A DNA stretch of 17,896 nt from Spirochaetia bacterium (GCA_025997675.1 BNUX01000061.1:1-17896), one strand, 5' to 3'. Shown: positions 1-7,011, counted from the stretch's first letter. Program-made: numbers and translations. The notes: a model not told the origin generated them from the letters alone.

Positions 1-65
1 TTATTGAGGTCCACATTGACGAATAACGTTCCTTGCCCTTTATGGGTGCTTTTGTATACTGCCAT
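1..65 (-). CDS. N-terminal start of a transposase-like protein, cut by the window edge
   Basis: Read leftward from an ATG at 65, the sequence gives about 21 codons beginning MAVYKSTHKGQGTLFVNV before leaving the window. This opening, a short basic stretch then a Gly-Gln-Gly turn and a hydrophobic strand, resembles the start of DDE transposases of the IS1182/IS4-like type, but 21 residues are too few for a firm family call. No strong ribosome site is visible upstream; a GATACAAT stretch a few bases before the ATG could be a -10 element. If correct, this is an IS copy flanking the mobile region, in the same orientation as the transposase remnant at 8954-9545. Confidence 0.4.
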   Translation of the reverse strand, partial: MAVYKSTHKGQGTLFVNVDLN

Positions 66-445
66 TATTCGGCTATTGTATCATACTTTCCTTATGGTTT
101 ACAGATGCTTTTTCTACAATCTCAACATACGCTATATGCTTCGCCGCAGTAGTGTAGAGTCTTATTGTAAGAAACTAAAAATAACATCGATTTGTATCTA
201 TGTATAGAAACATATTAGATTTTGATTGAGGATTGGTCACAAGCCCCCGAATTCAAGGGGATGGTGGGAAAGTATGATTTAGCCCCAAAGAATTGAATAT
301 AAGGTCACCAGAACAGCCTGGAAGGGGTTTTGAAAGTCTATTCCGGGGTAATATCTTCCCCCGCAGAGCGGGGGAAGCAAACAGCCTTTTTTCGGGCCAA
401 TGACATCGACAAGTGAGATGTAGGGAGTAAAGGGTTACTTATGAT
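66..445. other. Gene-free leader with a GC-rich structured patch
   Basis: About 380 bases hold no convincing gene; the short rightward frame at 4-207 has no ribosome site and a composition unlike a protein. The first part (66-235) is AT-rich and would be the upstream region of the leftward transposase. From about 240 to 440 the base composition switches to G- and C-runs with several self-complementary pieces: CCCC/GGGG around GAATTC near 247-262, and a perfect 10-bp hairpin at 355-377. The 8-base word AACAGCCT occurs twice, before and after the hairpin. It could be the end of an insertion element, an attachment site or a structured RNA; the sequence does not decide between these. Confidence 0.4.
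355..377. terminator. Strong GC hairpin, possible terminator
   Basis: CTTCCCCCGC and its exact complement GCGGGGGAAG are separated by only AGA, giving a perfect 10-bp stem. On the plus strand a run of six T follows about 10 bases later, so it is not a textbook terminator. On the minus strand it lies downstream of the XRE repressor gene but lacks an immediate T tract. A terminator or a structured RNA element are both possible. Confidence 0.4.
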
Positions 446-805
446 TTATTGCCCTTTTGTTTCTTCTTCTTCTTTTTGGACTTCTAAAAGTTGCTTCATT
501 TGAAGTGTTATGTATTTCTTAAACAATGGGTTTAGTTCCTCATAAATCGCCATAATTTGTTCCAAGTTCATATTGGGAGGAGGACTTTCAAACATCTCCC
601 CTTTCCCTGTTTTTAACCAGTCTTTATTGACATTGTATTTTTGACTTATTAACTCATATATTCGGTCATTGATGTTTCTGGTCCCGCTTTCTATTTGGGC
701 ATAAAAACTGCTGCTGAGGAATATACCCTTGCTGAACTCCTTTTGATTGACATCCAAAGCCTTTCTAAGTGCCTGTAATCGTTCCCGTAGTGAAGACCCC
801 GCCAT
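446..805 (-). CDS. XRE-family HTH transcriptional repressor
   Basis: A 119-residue protein with an N-terminal helix-turn-helix of the lambda cI/XRE type at about residues 6-66: LRERLQALRKAL, then NQKEFSKGI and the recognition segment LSSSFYAQIESGTRN, ending in the typical NVNKDWLKTGKGEMF. The C-terminal part is a helical, charged tail ending in Glu/Lys; there is no LexA-type peptidase domain, so release from DNA would not be by self-cleavage. Start at 805 is supported by GGGG about 7 bases upstream. It is transcribed away from the small gene at 927, with a 121-base shared control region containing inverted repeats, the layout of a phage or integrative-element repressor controlling its own and a divergent promoter. 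The family call is firm; the exact regulon is inferred. Confidence 0.85.
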   Translation of the reverse strand: MAGSSLRERLQALRKALDVNQKEFSKGIFLSSSFYAQIESGTRNINDRIYELISQKYNVNKDWLKTGKGEMFESPPPNMNLEQIMAIYEELNPLFKKYITLQMKQLLEVQKEEEETKGQ

Positions 806-859
806 ATTTGACCCCTACCTTAAAAATAATCTAAAAAACAAATTTATGCCAGATAGGGC

Positions 860-889
860 TTGACAAAAAGTTGCATGGCAAGTTACTAT
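860..889 (+). promoter_or_regulatory. Sigma70-type promoter for the rightward small gene
   Basis: TTGACA at 860-865 and TACTAT at 884-889 are 18 bases apart, upstream of the gene at 927. The spacer and -10 contain TTGC-ATG-GCAA (871-881) and the inverted pair CAAGT/ACTTG (879-896), good candidates for operators of the divergent XRE repressor. Confidence 0.6.
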
Positions 890-926
890 TGACTTGCTAA
901 TCAATTTGAATTAAAGGATAGTGAGA

Positions 927-1112
927 ATGGAAGCCAAAGGTGGTGGTGATGACAATTTTGGTCAGGTTTTCTCTGGTTTGAATACTGATAGGCAAAAAGA
1001 GGTTTTGGAAACCGCAAAAACGCTCTTAAAGGTTCAAAGGACAAGTAAGGTATTGATTGACAATGAGGAAGATATAAAGGCTTTTTCGGTTAAGGAAAAG
1101 CAACTGGATTAA
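927..1112 (+). CDS. Small protein resembling the C-terminal tail of an XRE repressor
   Basis: A 61-residue protein. I prefer the ATG at 927 over the GTG at 921, because the AAAGGA at 913-918 is 8 bases from the ATG but only 2 from the GTG. The central part, FSGLNTDRQKEVLETAKTLL, has the look of the helical tail that follows the HTH in many small phage-type repressors, but there is no DNA-binding domain. It is the first gene of the rightward transcript facing the repressor. By position it could be a Cro-like or anti-repressor partner; that role is inferred from context only. I do not recognise a named family. A bulged stem (about 1123-1147, GAGGG and CCCTC) follows the stop codon. Confidence 0.6.
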   Translation: MEAKGGGDDNFGQVFSGLNTDRQKEVLETAKTLLKVQRTSKVLIDNEEDIKAFSVKEKQLD

Positions 1113-1122
1113 TTTACTTAGG

Positions 1123-1147
1123 AATAATGAGGGGACATCCCTCTTAT
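1123..1147 (+). terminator. Weak hairpin after the small gene
   Basis: GAGGG (1129-1133) pairs with CCCTC (1139-1143) across GACAT, and the flanking AATAA and TTATT extend the stem with one bulged base. It is followed by A-rich rather than T-rich sequence on the plus strand, so any termination would be weak. Confidence 0.3.
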
Positions 1148-1153
1148 TAAAAA

Positions 1154-1173
1154 TAACAATCCTATGATTGTTA
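1154..1173. promoter_or_regulatory. Perfect 8-bp inverted repeat ahead of the lipoprotein
   Basis: TAACAATC and GATTGTTA form perfect arms with a 4-base centre (CTAT), ending 10 bases before the AAGGAG ribosome site of the lipoprotein gene. It could be a protein-binding operator or a leader hairpin affecting translation. Confidence 0.4.
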
Positions 1174-1195
1174 AATACTTTTTAAGGAGTTTCTT

Positions 1196-1570
1196 ATGAA
1201 GAAGAAATTACTTGTAGGAATGCTGGCAATGGTGCTGGTGTTAGGAATGGTTTTGGTTGGGTGTGCTACTACTCCCAAAGGGCCAGTAGAATTACCAAAC
1301 TTGGATGGGACATGGAAAGATACTTGGAATAACGCAAGCGAATCCGGTACGTTTTTTTTTACAGGTTCAAACTACTCATACCAAAACCTTGTTAATGGTG
1401 AAGTAAATAAGCAGTTCAGCAGTGAAGGGACTTTTACTTTGACTGAAAAACAGATCTCATTTGTTGCTTTTGATGGCAAAAAATGGAAACAGGGTTATAA
1501 AGTTTCCGGCGATCGGTTAAAACTGGCAGAAGCAACAGGACATGACTATGGAGAATATGTAAAACAATAA
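1196..1570 (+). CDS. Small putative lipoprotein of the mobile element
   Basis: A 124-residue exported protein. Residues 1-22 form a lysine-led signal (MKKKLLVGMLAMVLVLG) and the lipobox LVGC places the lipidated cysteine at residue 23. The mature part, about 100 residues, is rich in Trp, Tyr, Phe, Gly and Thr with alternating patterns (LDGTWKDTWNN, SEGTFTLTEKQISFVAFDG, GDRLKL) typical of a small beta-barrel or lipocalin-like fold common in Treponema lipoproteins. Start is fixed by AAGGAG at 1184-1189, 6 bases upstream. It lies between the regulatory pair and the convergent tyrosine recombinase, 26 bases from the latter, so it is probably cargo of the element. The binding partner is unknown; the lipoprotein call is strong, the fold a guess. 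Confidence 0.75.
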   Translation: MKKKLLVGMLAMVLVLGMVLVGCATTPKGPVELPNLDGTWKDTWNNASESGTFFFTGSNYSYQNLVNGEVNKQFSSEGTFTLTEKQISFVAFDGKKWKQGYKVSGDRLKLAEATGHDYGEYVKQ

Positions 1571-1596
1571 TTTTTCCATTGTCTTTCAAATATCGA

Positions 1597-2550
1597 TTAC
1601 AGGGATTTAAGATAGACCTCTGTAATTGATATATTGGAATGGTCTAACAATTTTGAAAGTTTGTAGATGTCTTTATCTTTTTGATATTCTGTCTTTGCAA
1701 AATAATGCCTGAAGTCATGGGCTGAAAAGGCTGAACTGATTTTCCCCTCATTGAATAATTTTTGAGTTTGCCGATATATTCTTAATTTAAGGGCATTGAC
1801 CGAATATTCAGCAAATGGGGTTTTATTATTCAAGTTAGATTTTTTAATTTCTTTTAGAATGTCATTCGATAATTCTCCATAAATCTGTTTCCCCTTGCTG
1901 GTTGCGGTATATCTGTTTCCACAAATCTTTAATGACCTTAAAGCACCAACCCTCAAGCCCCGGACTGCCATAATATAGACTGCCAACCTTTCAGGTTCAG
2001 GGATTGAATTAAGAATGATATTGACTTCATTGTCATCAGGGACTTCAATGGATTTAACAGATTTCTTCTCTGGCCGGGCTTTTGTTCCCCTTATGGGATT
2101 TTTAATAGTGGAATATCTTCTTTCAAGGTAGGAATAAAAAGAAGATATGGCAGCGATTGTCAATCTTATGGAATTGGGGGAGCCTTTCAATGAATAAATA
2201 AAATCATCAGCCTGGGCATAATTCATTATGAGGATATTGATATTGTTTTTCTTGCAGTAAGTTTCTAAACTCTTTAATGATTTTAGATATGCTGTATGGG
2301 TATAATCACTCCCGGATTTTCCACAAGCCATAATGAATATATTTTTTTCCATCTTGTAATCAATATCAGCAAGATTGACCTTTTCATTAAGTTCATCGGT
2401 CAGCCTTTGGGTAATGACTATTTTGGCAATGGCTTCCAAGGTCTCTTGGTCCAGTTCTTGTAGTTTGGGGGCTTCCCTTTTGATTTTCCGGGCAAGGGCT
2501 TCCACATTGTGCGGTATTGAATTACCAGAAATCAGGTTTTTACCAGTCAT
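1597..2550 (-). CDS. Tyrosine recombinase / integrase
   Basis: Site-specific recombinase of the lambda integrase/XerCD type. The 317 residues from the ATG at 2550 include a SAM-like core-binding domain (about 82-148, YTHTAYLKSLKSLETYCKKN to YSYLERRY) and a catalytic domain with all expected residues visible: Arg200 in GLRVGAL, a candidate Lys219 or Lys221 in TSKGK, His278 and Arg281 in HDFRHYF, His304 in LLDHSN, and the nucleophile Tyr313 four residues before the end. I choose 2550 over the upstream ATG at 2574 because GGGGAG sits 5 bases before it. The N-terminal 70 residues are longer than in XerC/D. A 10-7-10 palindrome lies 32 bases upstream and could be its binding site. Probable role: integration, excision or dimer resolution of the element. 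Confidence 0.9.
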   Translation of the reverse strand: MTGKNLISGNSIPHNVEALARKIKREAPKLQELDQETLEAIAKIVITQRLTDELNEKVNLADIDYKMEKNIFIMACGKSGSDYTHTAYLKSLKSLETYCKKNNINILIMNYAQADDFIYSLKGSPNSIRLTIAAISSFYSYLERRYSTIKNPIRGTKARPEKKSVKSIEVPDDNEVNIILNSIPEPERLAVYIMAVRGLRVGALRSLKICGNRYTATSKGKQIYGELSNDILKEIKKSNLNNKTPFAEYSVNALKLRIYRQTQKLFNEGKISSAFSAHDFRHYFAKTEYQKDKDIYKLSKLLDHSNISITEVYLKSL

Positions 2551-2581
2551 TTTCACTCCCCAAAAATTAGTCATTTTTCAA

Positions 2582-2608
2582 TGAAACATAATATAAGGTT
2601 ATGTTTCA
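2582..2608. promoter_or_regulatory. Palindrome with 10-bp arms and 7-bp centre upstream of the integrase
   Basis: TGAAACATAA and its exact complement TTATGTTTCA are separated by TATAAGG. This is the shape of a tyrosine-recombinase core site (two inverted arms round a 6-8 bp crossover). It also overlaps a possible leftward promoter, TTGGTG (2612-2617) and TATATT (2590-2595) 16 bases apart, so it could instead be an operator for integrase expression. Confidence 0.5.
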
Positions 2609-2699
2609 AATCACCAACTATGTAAGCGTTATTTTAGTTTTGGGTGGGCGGGGATGGTTCTAAATACCGGCGTCAATTGATGGCCTTGTTTGGTTTTTG

Positions 2700-2716
2700 A
2701 AACTCGGTGCAACATA
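2700..2716. repeat. Direct repeat, copy 1
   Basis: AAACTCGGTGCAACATA, repeated exactly at 2821-2837, 121 bases away; similarity continues weakly for about 10 more bases. Both copies end in AACATA, the word also found in the arms of the palindrome at 2582-2608. They may be arm-type recombinase sites or origin iterons. Confidence 0.55.
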
Positions 2717-2820
2717 AGGGATAATTTCTTATTCCTCATTTTACCTTATCTTTATTATTTATCAAAGCCTTTTTTATAGTTGTATTTATTGCAGAAAAGC
2801 ATTTGAAAGGTGAAGCCCTA

Positions 2821-2837
2821 AAACTCGGTGCAACATA
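2821..2837. repeat. Direct repeat, copy 2
   Basis: Exact second copy of the 17-base repeat at 2700-2716, lying just beyond the 3' end of the replication protein gene. The whole stretch 2609-2864 holds no gene; these repeats and the palindrome at 2582-2608 are the only structure I see. Confidence 0.55.
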
Positions 2838-2864
2838 GAGGATTATTGTCTTTATCTTAATTCC

Positions 2865-4208
2865 TTATTCCTTAATCTTTTTTTGTATGGGCTTCATATA
2901 TTTTGTATAAACATATTTTGATTTAACTTTCAATATATCTATAATTTCATCTTTAATATCTTCATTGTAATAGAATCCATCATAAACATTATAGACTTTC
3001 TTCCCTCTTTTTAGTAATTCAATTTTAACTTCGGTTTCAATAAAGAAAGCATACCAAAAAACAAGATTTCCAATGGAGGGGCCGCAGATTTTTCTGGTGG
3101 AAGCAGATATAATTTCCCAAAGTTTAAAGTCTAAACCTTCACCATTATCTAACATAGCAAAAAACCAGTCATAATTTTTTTTGTCTAATATGACTTCTTT
3201 GTTGTTTTTAAACTCTGCAAGTTTTTCCCTTGTTAATTTTTCTTTCAAATATCCATTCCATGCCTGCAAAACAGACCCCTTTCCAAAGTAAATCCTCATA
3301 AATATTTGTTTCATACTATCATTGTAATGTGAATATTCATTTTCACCTCTTGCAATAGCATCCCCGGTTTCTTCTAACATTTTAGTATCTTTTATGATTT
3401 CAGCATAAAAATCATAACTATCATCTTTCCATTCCCCGGTATGAAACAAATAGTTAATCCTTGGGATTTGTGATTTTATATCATAGACCTCATAATAATC
3501 TGGTATGCCTATCCTTGTCAAAAAAGCATCTCTTAACTCTGCTGTTATTTTTTTATGTGATTTTTTTGGATTTAATGTCAAGCAAAAATATGAATATGGT
3601 CTCCCCGATGGCAGACCATCCTTACCAAAATAAAGGAACTTAAATAATTTCAAGTCATTATGGGCTACTGATTTATTTAATCTTTGTAATAACTGAAAAT
3701 AATGTGAAAGCATTTGATTAGATTTGTCTTTTAGTTTTACAATGTCATAATTTAAACTTTTTGGTTTTTTTGATTTTAATGTTTTGAGAGTTAATTTTTT
3801 ACTACATATAGCAGAAATATCTGCCTTATTAAACTCTTCCTCTTTTAATTTATGAATTATATCAGTTTCGGGATCTGTTTTACTTAGATCCAACCATTTG
3901 CCATATTTGTTTTCTGCATTTCTAAATATCAAATCAAATAAGATAAGATTTTTTTGATATAACCTTGTATGGTGCCCGGTGGAATAATTTTTAATTTTGA
4001 TTAGTAATCCGCTATTCAGGGCTAATTCTACAACCTTGTAAATTGTTCTTTTGTCAAAACAACTTATTTGAAAACCTGTTTCATCATCATCTTCTTCTTT
4101 GTGATGTTTCCAAATTGAAAACAAAACGTTCTCATATTGTTCTTGTGTTTGTTTTGCCCGCTGTCCTTTAAACTTCCAAATGGAATTAAACTTTTCCAAT
4201 TCGGTCAT
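2865..4208 (-). CDS. Replication protein with a superfamily-A (TV-Pol-like) polymerase palm
   Basis: A 447-residue protein, probably the element's replication protein. Residues about 18-88 look like a winged helix (SCFDKRTIYKVVELALNSGLL then a wing KNYSTGHHTRLY), as in plasmid Rep and helicase-loader proteins. The C-terminal half carries three polymerase-like motifs in order: A, YDIKSQIPRI at 242-251 (Asp243; compare DYSQIELRI of Pol I); B, MKQIFMRIYFGKG at 299-311 (Lys300, then Phe-Gly at 308-309, the K-x7-[FY]-G spacing of Pol I); and C, NVYDGFYY at 407-414 (Asp410; compare QVHDE). Such short polymerases in mobile elements are known as TV-Pol, relatives of Pol I and T7 RNA polymerase. There is no exonuclease domain, and the usual Arg of motif B is absent. 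Start at 4208 has AAGGAG 6 bases upstream. Assignment is by eye. Confidence 0.6.
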   Translation of the reverse strand: MTELEKFNSIWKFKGQRAKQTQEQYENVLFSIWKHHKEEDDDETGFQISCFDKRTIYKVVELALNSGLLIKIKNYSTGHHTRLYQKNLILFDLIFRNAENKYGKWLDLSKTDPETDIIHKLKEEEFNKADISAICSKKLTLKTLKSKKPKSLNYDIVKLKDKSNQMLSHYFQLLQRLNKSVAHNDLKLFKFLYFGKDGLPSGRPYSYFCLTLNPKKSHKKITAELRDAFLTRIGIPDYYEVYDIKSQIPRINYLFHTGEWKDDSYDFYAEIIKDTKMLEETGDAIARGENEYSHYNDSMKQIFMRIYFGKGSVLQAWNGYLKEKLTREKLAEFKNNKEVILDKKNYDWFFAMLDNGEGLDFKLWEIISASTRKICGPSIGNLVFWYAFFIETEVKIELLKRGKKVYNVYDGFYYNEDIKDEIIDILKVKSKYVYTKYMKPIQKKIKE

Positions 4209-4217
4209 AATATACTC

Positions 4218-4264
4218 CTTGTGATGAAATTAGAACCAAGGACGGCCGCCTAATCCATCACAAG
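4218..4264 (-). promoter_or_regulatory. Leader hairpin overlapping the replication gene ribosome site
   Basis: CTTGTGATG and CATCACAAG form a perfect 9-bp stem around a 29-base loop. Read on the minus strand, the 3' arm ends in AAG, the first bases of the AAGGAG ribosome site, so the folded leader could hide it. The predicted transcript start falls at or near the 5' arm. Confidence 0.5.
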
Positions 4265-4269
4265 TTTCT

Positions 4270-4297
4270 ATTATATCTATTGGTCGCAGAATGTCAA
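4270..4297 (-). promoter_or_regulatory. Consensus promoter for the replication gene
   Basis: On the minus strand TTGACA (4292-4297) and TATAAT (4270-4275) are both perfect and 16 bases apart. It would produce a short leader of about 55 bases before the ATG at 4208. Confidence 0.7.
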
Positions 4298-4360
4298 GTT
4301 AAAATGCACTTTATTTTTCAATTGATTCTGCAATCAATAATTATATTAACATTTTATTTT

Positions 4361-4600
4361 TTAATCTAATGGCATACCCAATGAAGTCTTTATTTTAAGC
4401 CGACTCTTTATCCTGTCAAGGACAATTCTTGCATCCGCCGGGTCATAATTTGCCCCAATTAAAATCTTTAAGAATCTATGATCCGCAGTTGCTATATTTT
4501 CTTCTGCATATCTTTCATATCGGTCTCTTAATTTCATCAATGTATCTGCTCCATCAAACAGACTTAACCAGTAGATTTTTTTGAACATCGGTATATTCAT
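4361..4600 (-). CDS. Small hypothetical protein of the element
   Basis: A 79-residue soluble, mostly helical protein with no signal or membrane segment. The start at 4600 is well supported by AAGGAG 8 bases upstream. The middle, about residues 22-62, is charged and Arg-rich (LRDRYERYAEEN, then a DPADARIVLDRI helix), which would suit a small nucleic-acid or protein-binding accessory factor. I do not recognise the family. It sits upstream of the replication gene, in the same direction, but is separated from it by that gene's own promoter; it follows the 97-residue gene by 24 bases and probably belongs to the transcript coming from the serine recombinase. Confidence 0.6.
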   Translation of the reverse strand: MNIPMFKKIYWLSLFDGADTLMKLRDRYERYAEENIATADHRFLKILIGANYDPADARIVLDRIKSRLKIKTSLGMPLD

Positions 4601-4624
4601 TTTAGACTCCTTGAATAATTAGTT

Positions 4625-4918
4625 TTATTCCAATTCATATTCAGCAGAAGATAATTTTTTAGAATAAATTATTACTTGATTATTATATTCTTCTTTAAGT
4701 TTTTCTATTTCCTTATCGGTTATTTCTTCTGTTGTTAGTATGTTATATGCTTCGGGGTAACATTTTTGTAATTTTTTGTCTGGTCTATAATAATCTGCAA
4801 TTTCTAATTTCCATTTTTTGTAACCTTCGATGGCATCTTCAAAACTACCATCTTCAAATACTTCTTCATTATGTGGAACTTTTTTCAAATAATAACGTAA
4901 TGTCCTTTTTCTTGCCAT
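4625..4918 (-). CDS. Small hypothetical protein with helical C-terminus
   Basis: A 97-residue, highly charged protein starting MARKRTLRYYLKKVP, with a C-terminal heptad-like helix from about residue 62 (LTTEEITDKEIEKLKEEYNN). No ribosome site stands out before 4918; the gene begins 25 bases after the serine recombinase stop, so translation could depend on the upstream gene. I do not recognise a family. A basic N-terminus and a helix suggest an accessory DNA-binding or recombination-directionality role, but that is context only. Confidence 0.5.
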   Translation of the reverse strand: MARKRTLRYYLKKVPHNEEVFEDGSFEDAIEGYKKWKLEIADYYRPDKKLQKCYPEAYNILTTEEITDKEIEKLKEEYNNQVIIYSKKLSSAEYELE

Positions 4919-4943
4919 ATAGAAATTAGTGAAAAATCAAATA

Positions 4944-6992
4944 TTAAGTTTTTTTAATACTTCTATCACTTCGTTTTTTTGCCCGAATTAGTTTGGTAAT
5001 AAAACCCTCTTCAAAAGAAATAAAGTATTCAATATCTTTAAGGTTGTAATTTATATTATGATTAGAAAATATTTTTTGCATTTTTGCCCGGCATTTACTC
5101 AGGTTAAGGTTTATATTATTAATCCAGGTGTTATTGATTTGTTTTGCTTCATACTCCCATAAAAAATCTTTAACACTTTCCTTATTATCCAATGGAGTAT
5201 CAAAATCTATATTGTTTAATATATCCTTATCAATTTCTAAAAGTGCTTTAACATCTTCATTCATTTTATCAAGTATAGCACTTTTCTCTATTGGAGCATC
5301 ATAATCCCTGACAAAATTAGCCATAAACACTTTGTCTTTAATAAGATTTTCCAGGGCTTTTTCATCAAATGGATATTTTTCATCTATGTTAAAAAGGAAT
5401 AATCTTTTATTAGCCACTATGAGTAAGTAGTTATTAAAAAAATAACATTCATTTACAATCTGTCGTATTTCATTCCGTTGCGTTTCAATGTCTGCCTTTA
5501 AAAATCCAAGTATTTTGTCCTTTGTATTGTAGTAAGCATTCTTTCGTTCATTGTTATCAAACTTGTTTCTTTCCTGTTCCAATAATATTCTGTTTTCGGT
5601 CAGCGTTTTAGATTTATCCTTTTCCCTTAATTCAAGTGCATTTATTCGTTGTATAAGACTCTTAATAGTAGCGGTGTCAATAGTGTTATCAGTATCAATT
5701 ATATCATTAAACTTTTCAATCTGCTTTTTAATTTTTGAAACTTCCTTTTCTTCGGTTTTGACGCTTTCATTAAGTTCTTCCATTCTAATTTTAATTTCCT
5801 TTTGTGCTTCCTCAATAAGTTCCTTGGTGTTATCAAACACTAAATAAAAATAGAAAAAGAATAGTTTGAAAATTACATCAATCCTTTCAACCTTAATGGT
5901 TTTGGGATATTGGGAACATTGCTGCCTGCTGATTTTTACATTGTGATGGTATCCGTCATTTTCATATACTTTTAATTCGCCATTTTTTGCCTTGGTCTTT
6001 TTTTTAATGTTCTGCCGGTAATAAAACGCATTACAGAAACCACATTTTATCAGTCCTGTTGCTATGGCTTTACCCGCTGACCTTGTTTCTGGTTTTTCCT
6101 TAAATACTTCTCTATTTAATCTTAATCGTTCCCTGATTTTAATCCAGTCTTCAACAGATACTATTTTTTTTGTATAATTTTTTGAGGGGTTGTAATACTG
6201 ATTATCTTTCAAGGTTGAAAGCGTATCAATTTCAAAATTGTTAAACTTTTTTAGTATTTCAACCCCTTTCATATTTAATGAATAACCGGTATATTCAAAA
6301 TGTTCTAATATGTGCCTTATTCTTTGGTTGGATGCAAGGTCTTCATTAACACTTGTTCCTTTTCCGTGTAATCTTAGTGCGATGCTTGCCAGCGTGTTGC
6401 CCTTTAAAAAATCATTAAATATAATTTTTATTTTTTCAATTTCACTTTTCACCGGTTCAATTTTTGCATAGCCTTTGTCATCTTTTCCAATGTTTTTGTA
6501 TCCATAAATATTGGCATGAGTCCTTTTCCCCATATTAATCCGGTCCTGGAGACCTCTGGTAATTCTACTAACAATTTGGCTCCGTTCAAACTCAGCCACG
6601 TTACCAAGTATTCCCATAAGCATTTTTACTTGTGGGTCTTTTACATTATATTCTTTTGCTTTATCATAAAGAATAATAGAGTTTTTTTCAAAGATTGAAT
6701 AAATCTTTGCAGTAGCAAGTTGGTCACGGGATAATCTGTCTTGCCCCCAGACCCAAACCTTGTTAATAATCTGTTTCTTAATGTCGTCTAAAAGATTTAA
6801 GAAGCCGGGTCTATCTTTGAAGGGGTTATTTTCATCCGCTATTTTATACCCGGATTTACCCTCATCCTCATAGACTTTAAAATCAAAGCCCTTTGTTTTG
6901 GCAAAATCGATGCCGGACCTTACCTGTTGGTCGATGGTAGGAACCCCGTCGTTTTCGTCCTTGATACTTGTCCTGCAATAGATACCCAGCAT
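4944..6992 (-). CDS. Large serine recombinase
   Basis: Site-specific recombinase of 682 residues, in the size range of large serine integrases/transposases. The catalytic domain covers about 1-150: YCRTS gives Arg7 and the nucleophile Ser9, DRLSRD at 85-90 supplies the conserved arginines, and the helix NVAEFERSQIVSRITRGL (131-148) is characteristic. The recombinase domain follows (about 160-300). A zinc-ribbon-like region starts with CGFC at 317-320 and has Cys359, with HH at 349-350, so a full four-ligand site is uncertain. A coiled coil covers about 388-475, and the last 200 residues are a long unrecognised extension. Start at 6992 has AGGAGGT 5-6 bases upstream and a good promoter behind it. 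It is at the right end of the mobile element, where an integrase near its att site is expected. Confidence 0.88.
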   Translation of the reverse strand: MLGIYCRTSIKDENDGVPTIDQQVRSGIDFAKTKGFDFKVYEDEGKSGYKIADENNPFKDRPGFLNLLDDIKKQIINKVWVWGQDRLSRDQLATAKIYSIFEKNSIILYDKAKEYNVKDPQVKMLMGILGNVAEFERSQIVSRITRGLQDRINMGKRTHANIYGYKNIGKDDKGYAKIEPVKSEIEKIKIIFNDFLKGNTLASIALRLHGKGTSVNEDLASNQRIRHILEHFEYTGYSLNMKGVEILKKFNNFEIDTLSTLKDNQYYNPSKNYTKKIVSVEDWIKIRERLRLNREVFKEKPETRSAGKAIATGLIKCGFCNAFYYRQNIKKKTKAKNGELKVYENDGYHHNVKISRQQCSQYPKTIKVERIDVIFKLFFFYFYLVFDNTKELIEEAQKEIKIRMEELNESVKTEEKEVSKIKKQIEKFNDIIDTDNTIDTATIKSLIQRINALELREKDKSKTLTENRILLEQERNKFDNNERKNAYYNTKDKILGFLKADIETQRNEIRQIVNECYFFNNYLLIVANKRLFLFNIDEKYPFDEKALENLIKDKVFMANFVRDYDAPIEKSAILDKMNEDVKALLEIDKDILNNIDFDTPLDNKESVKDFLWEYEAKQINNTWINNINLNLSKCRAKMQKIFSNHNINYNLKDIEYFISFEEGFITKLIRAKKRSDRSIKKT

Positions 6993-7011
6993 AAAATGAC
7001 CTCCTAAAAGT

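Noticed and set aside
4..207. Rightward open frame of 67 residues at the left edge
   Set aside because: No ribosome site, Cys/Tyr/Leu-rich random composition, and it lies opposite the likely transposase start on the minus strand.
66..445. tRNA or tmRNA gene as integration target near the left edge
   Set aside because: I could not find an acceptor stem, T-loop consensus or CCA end in the region on either strand.
2700..2837. CRISPR array formed by the 17-base repeats
   Set aside because: Only two copies, spaced 121 bases apart, with no cas genes; far from CRISPR geometry.
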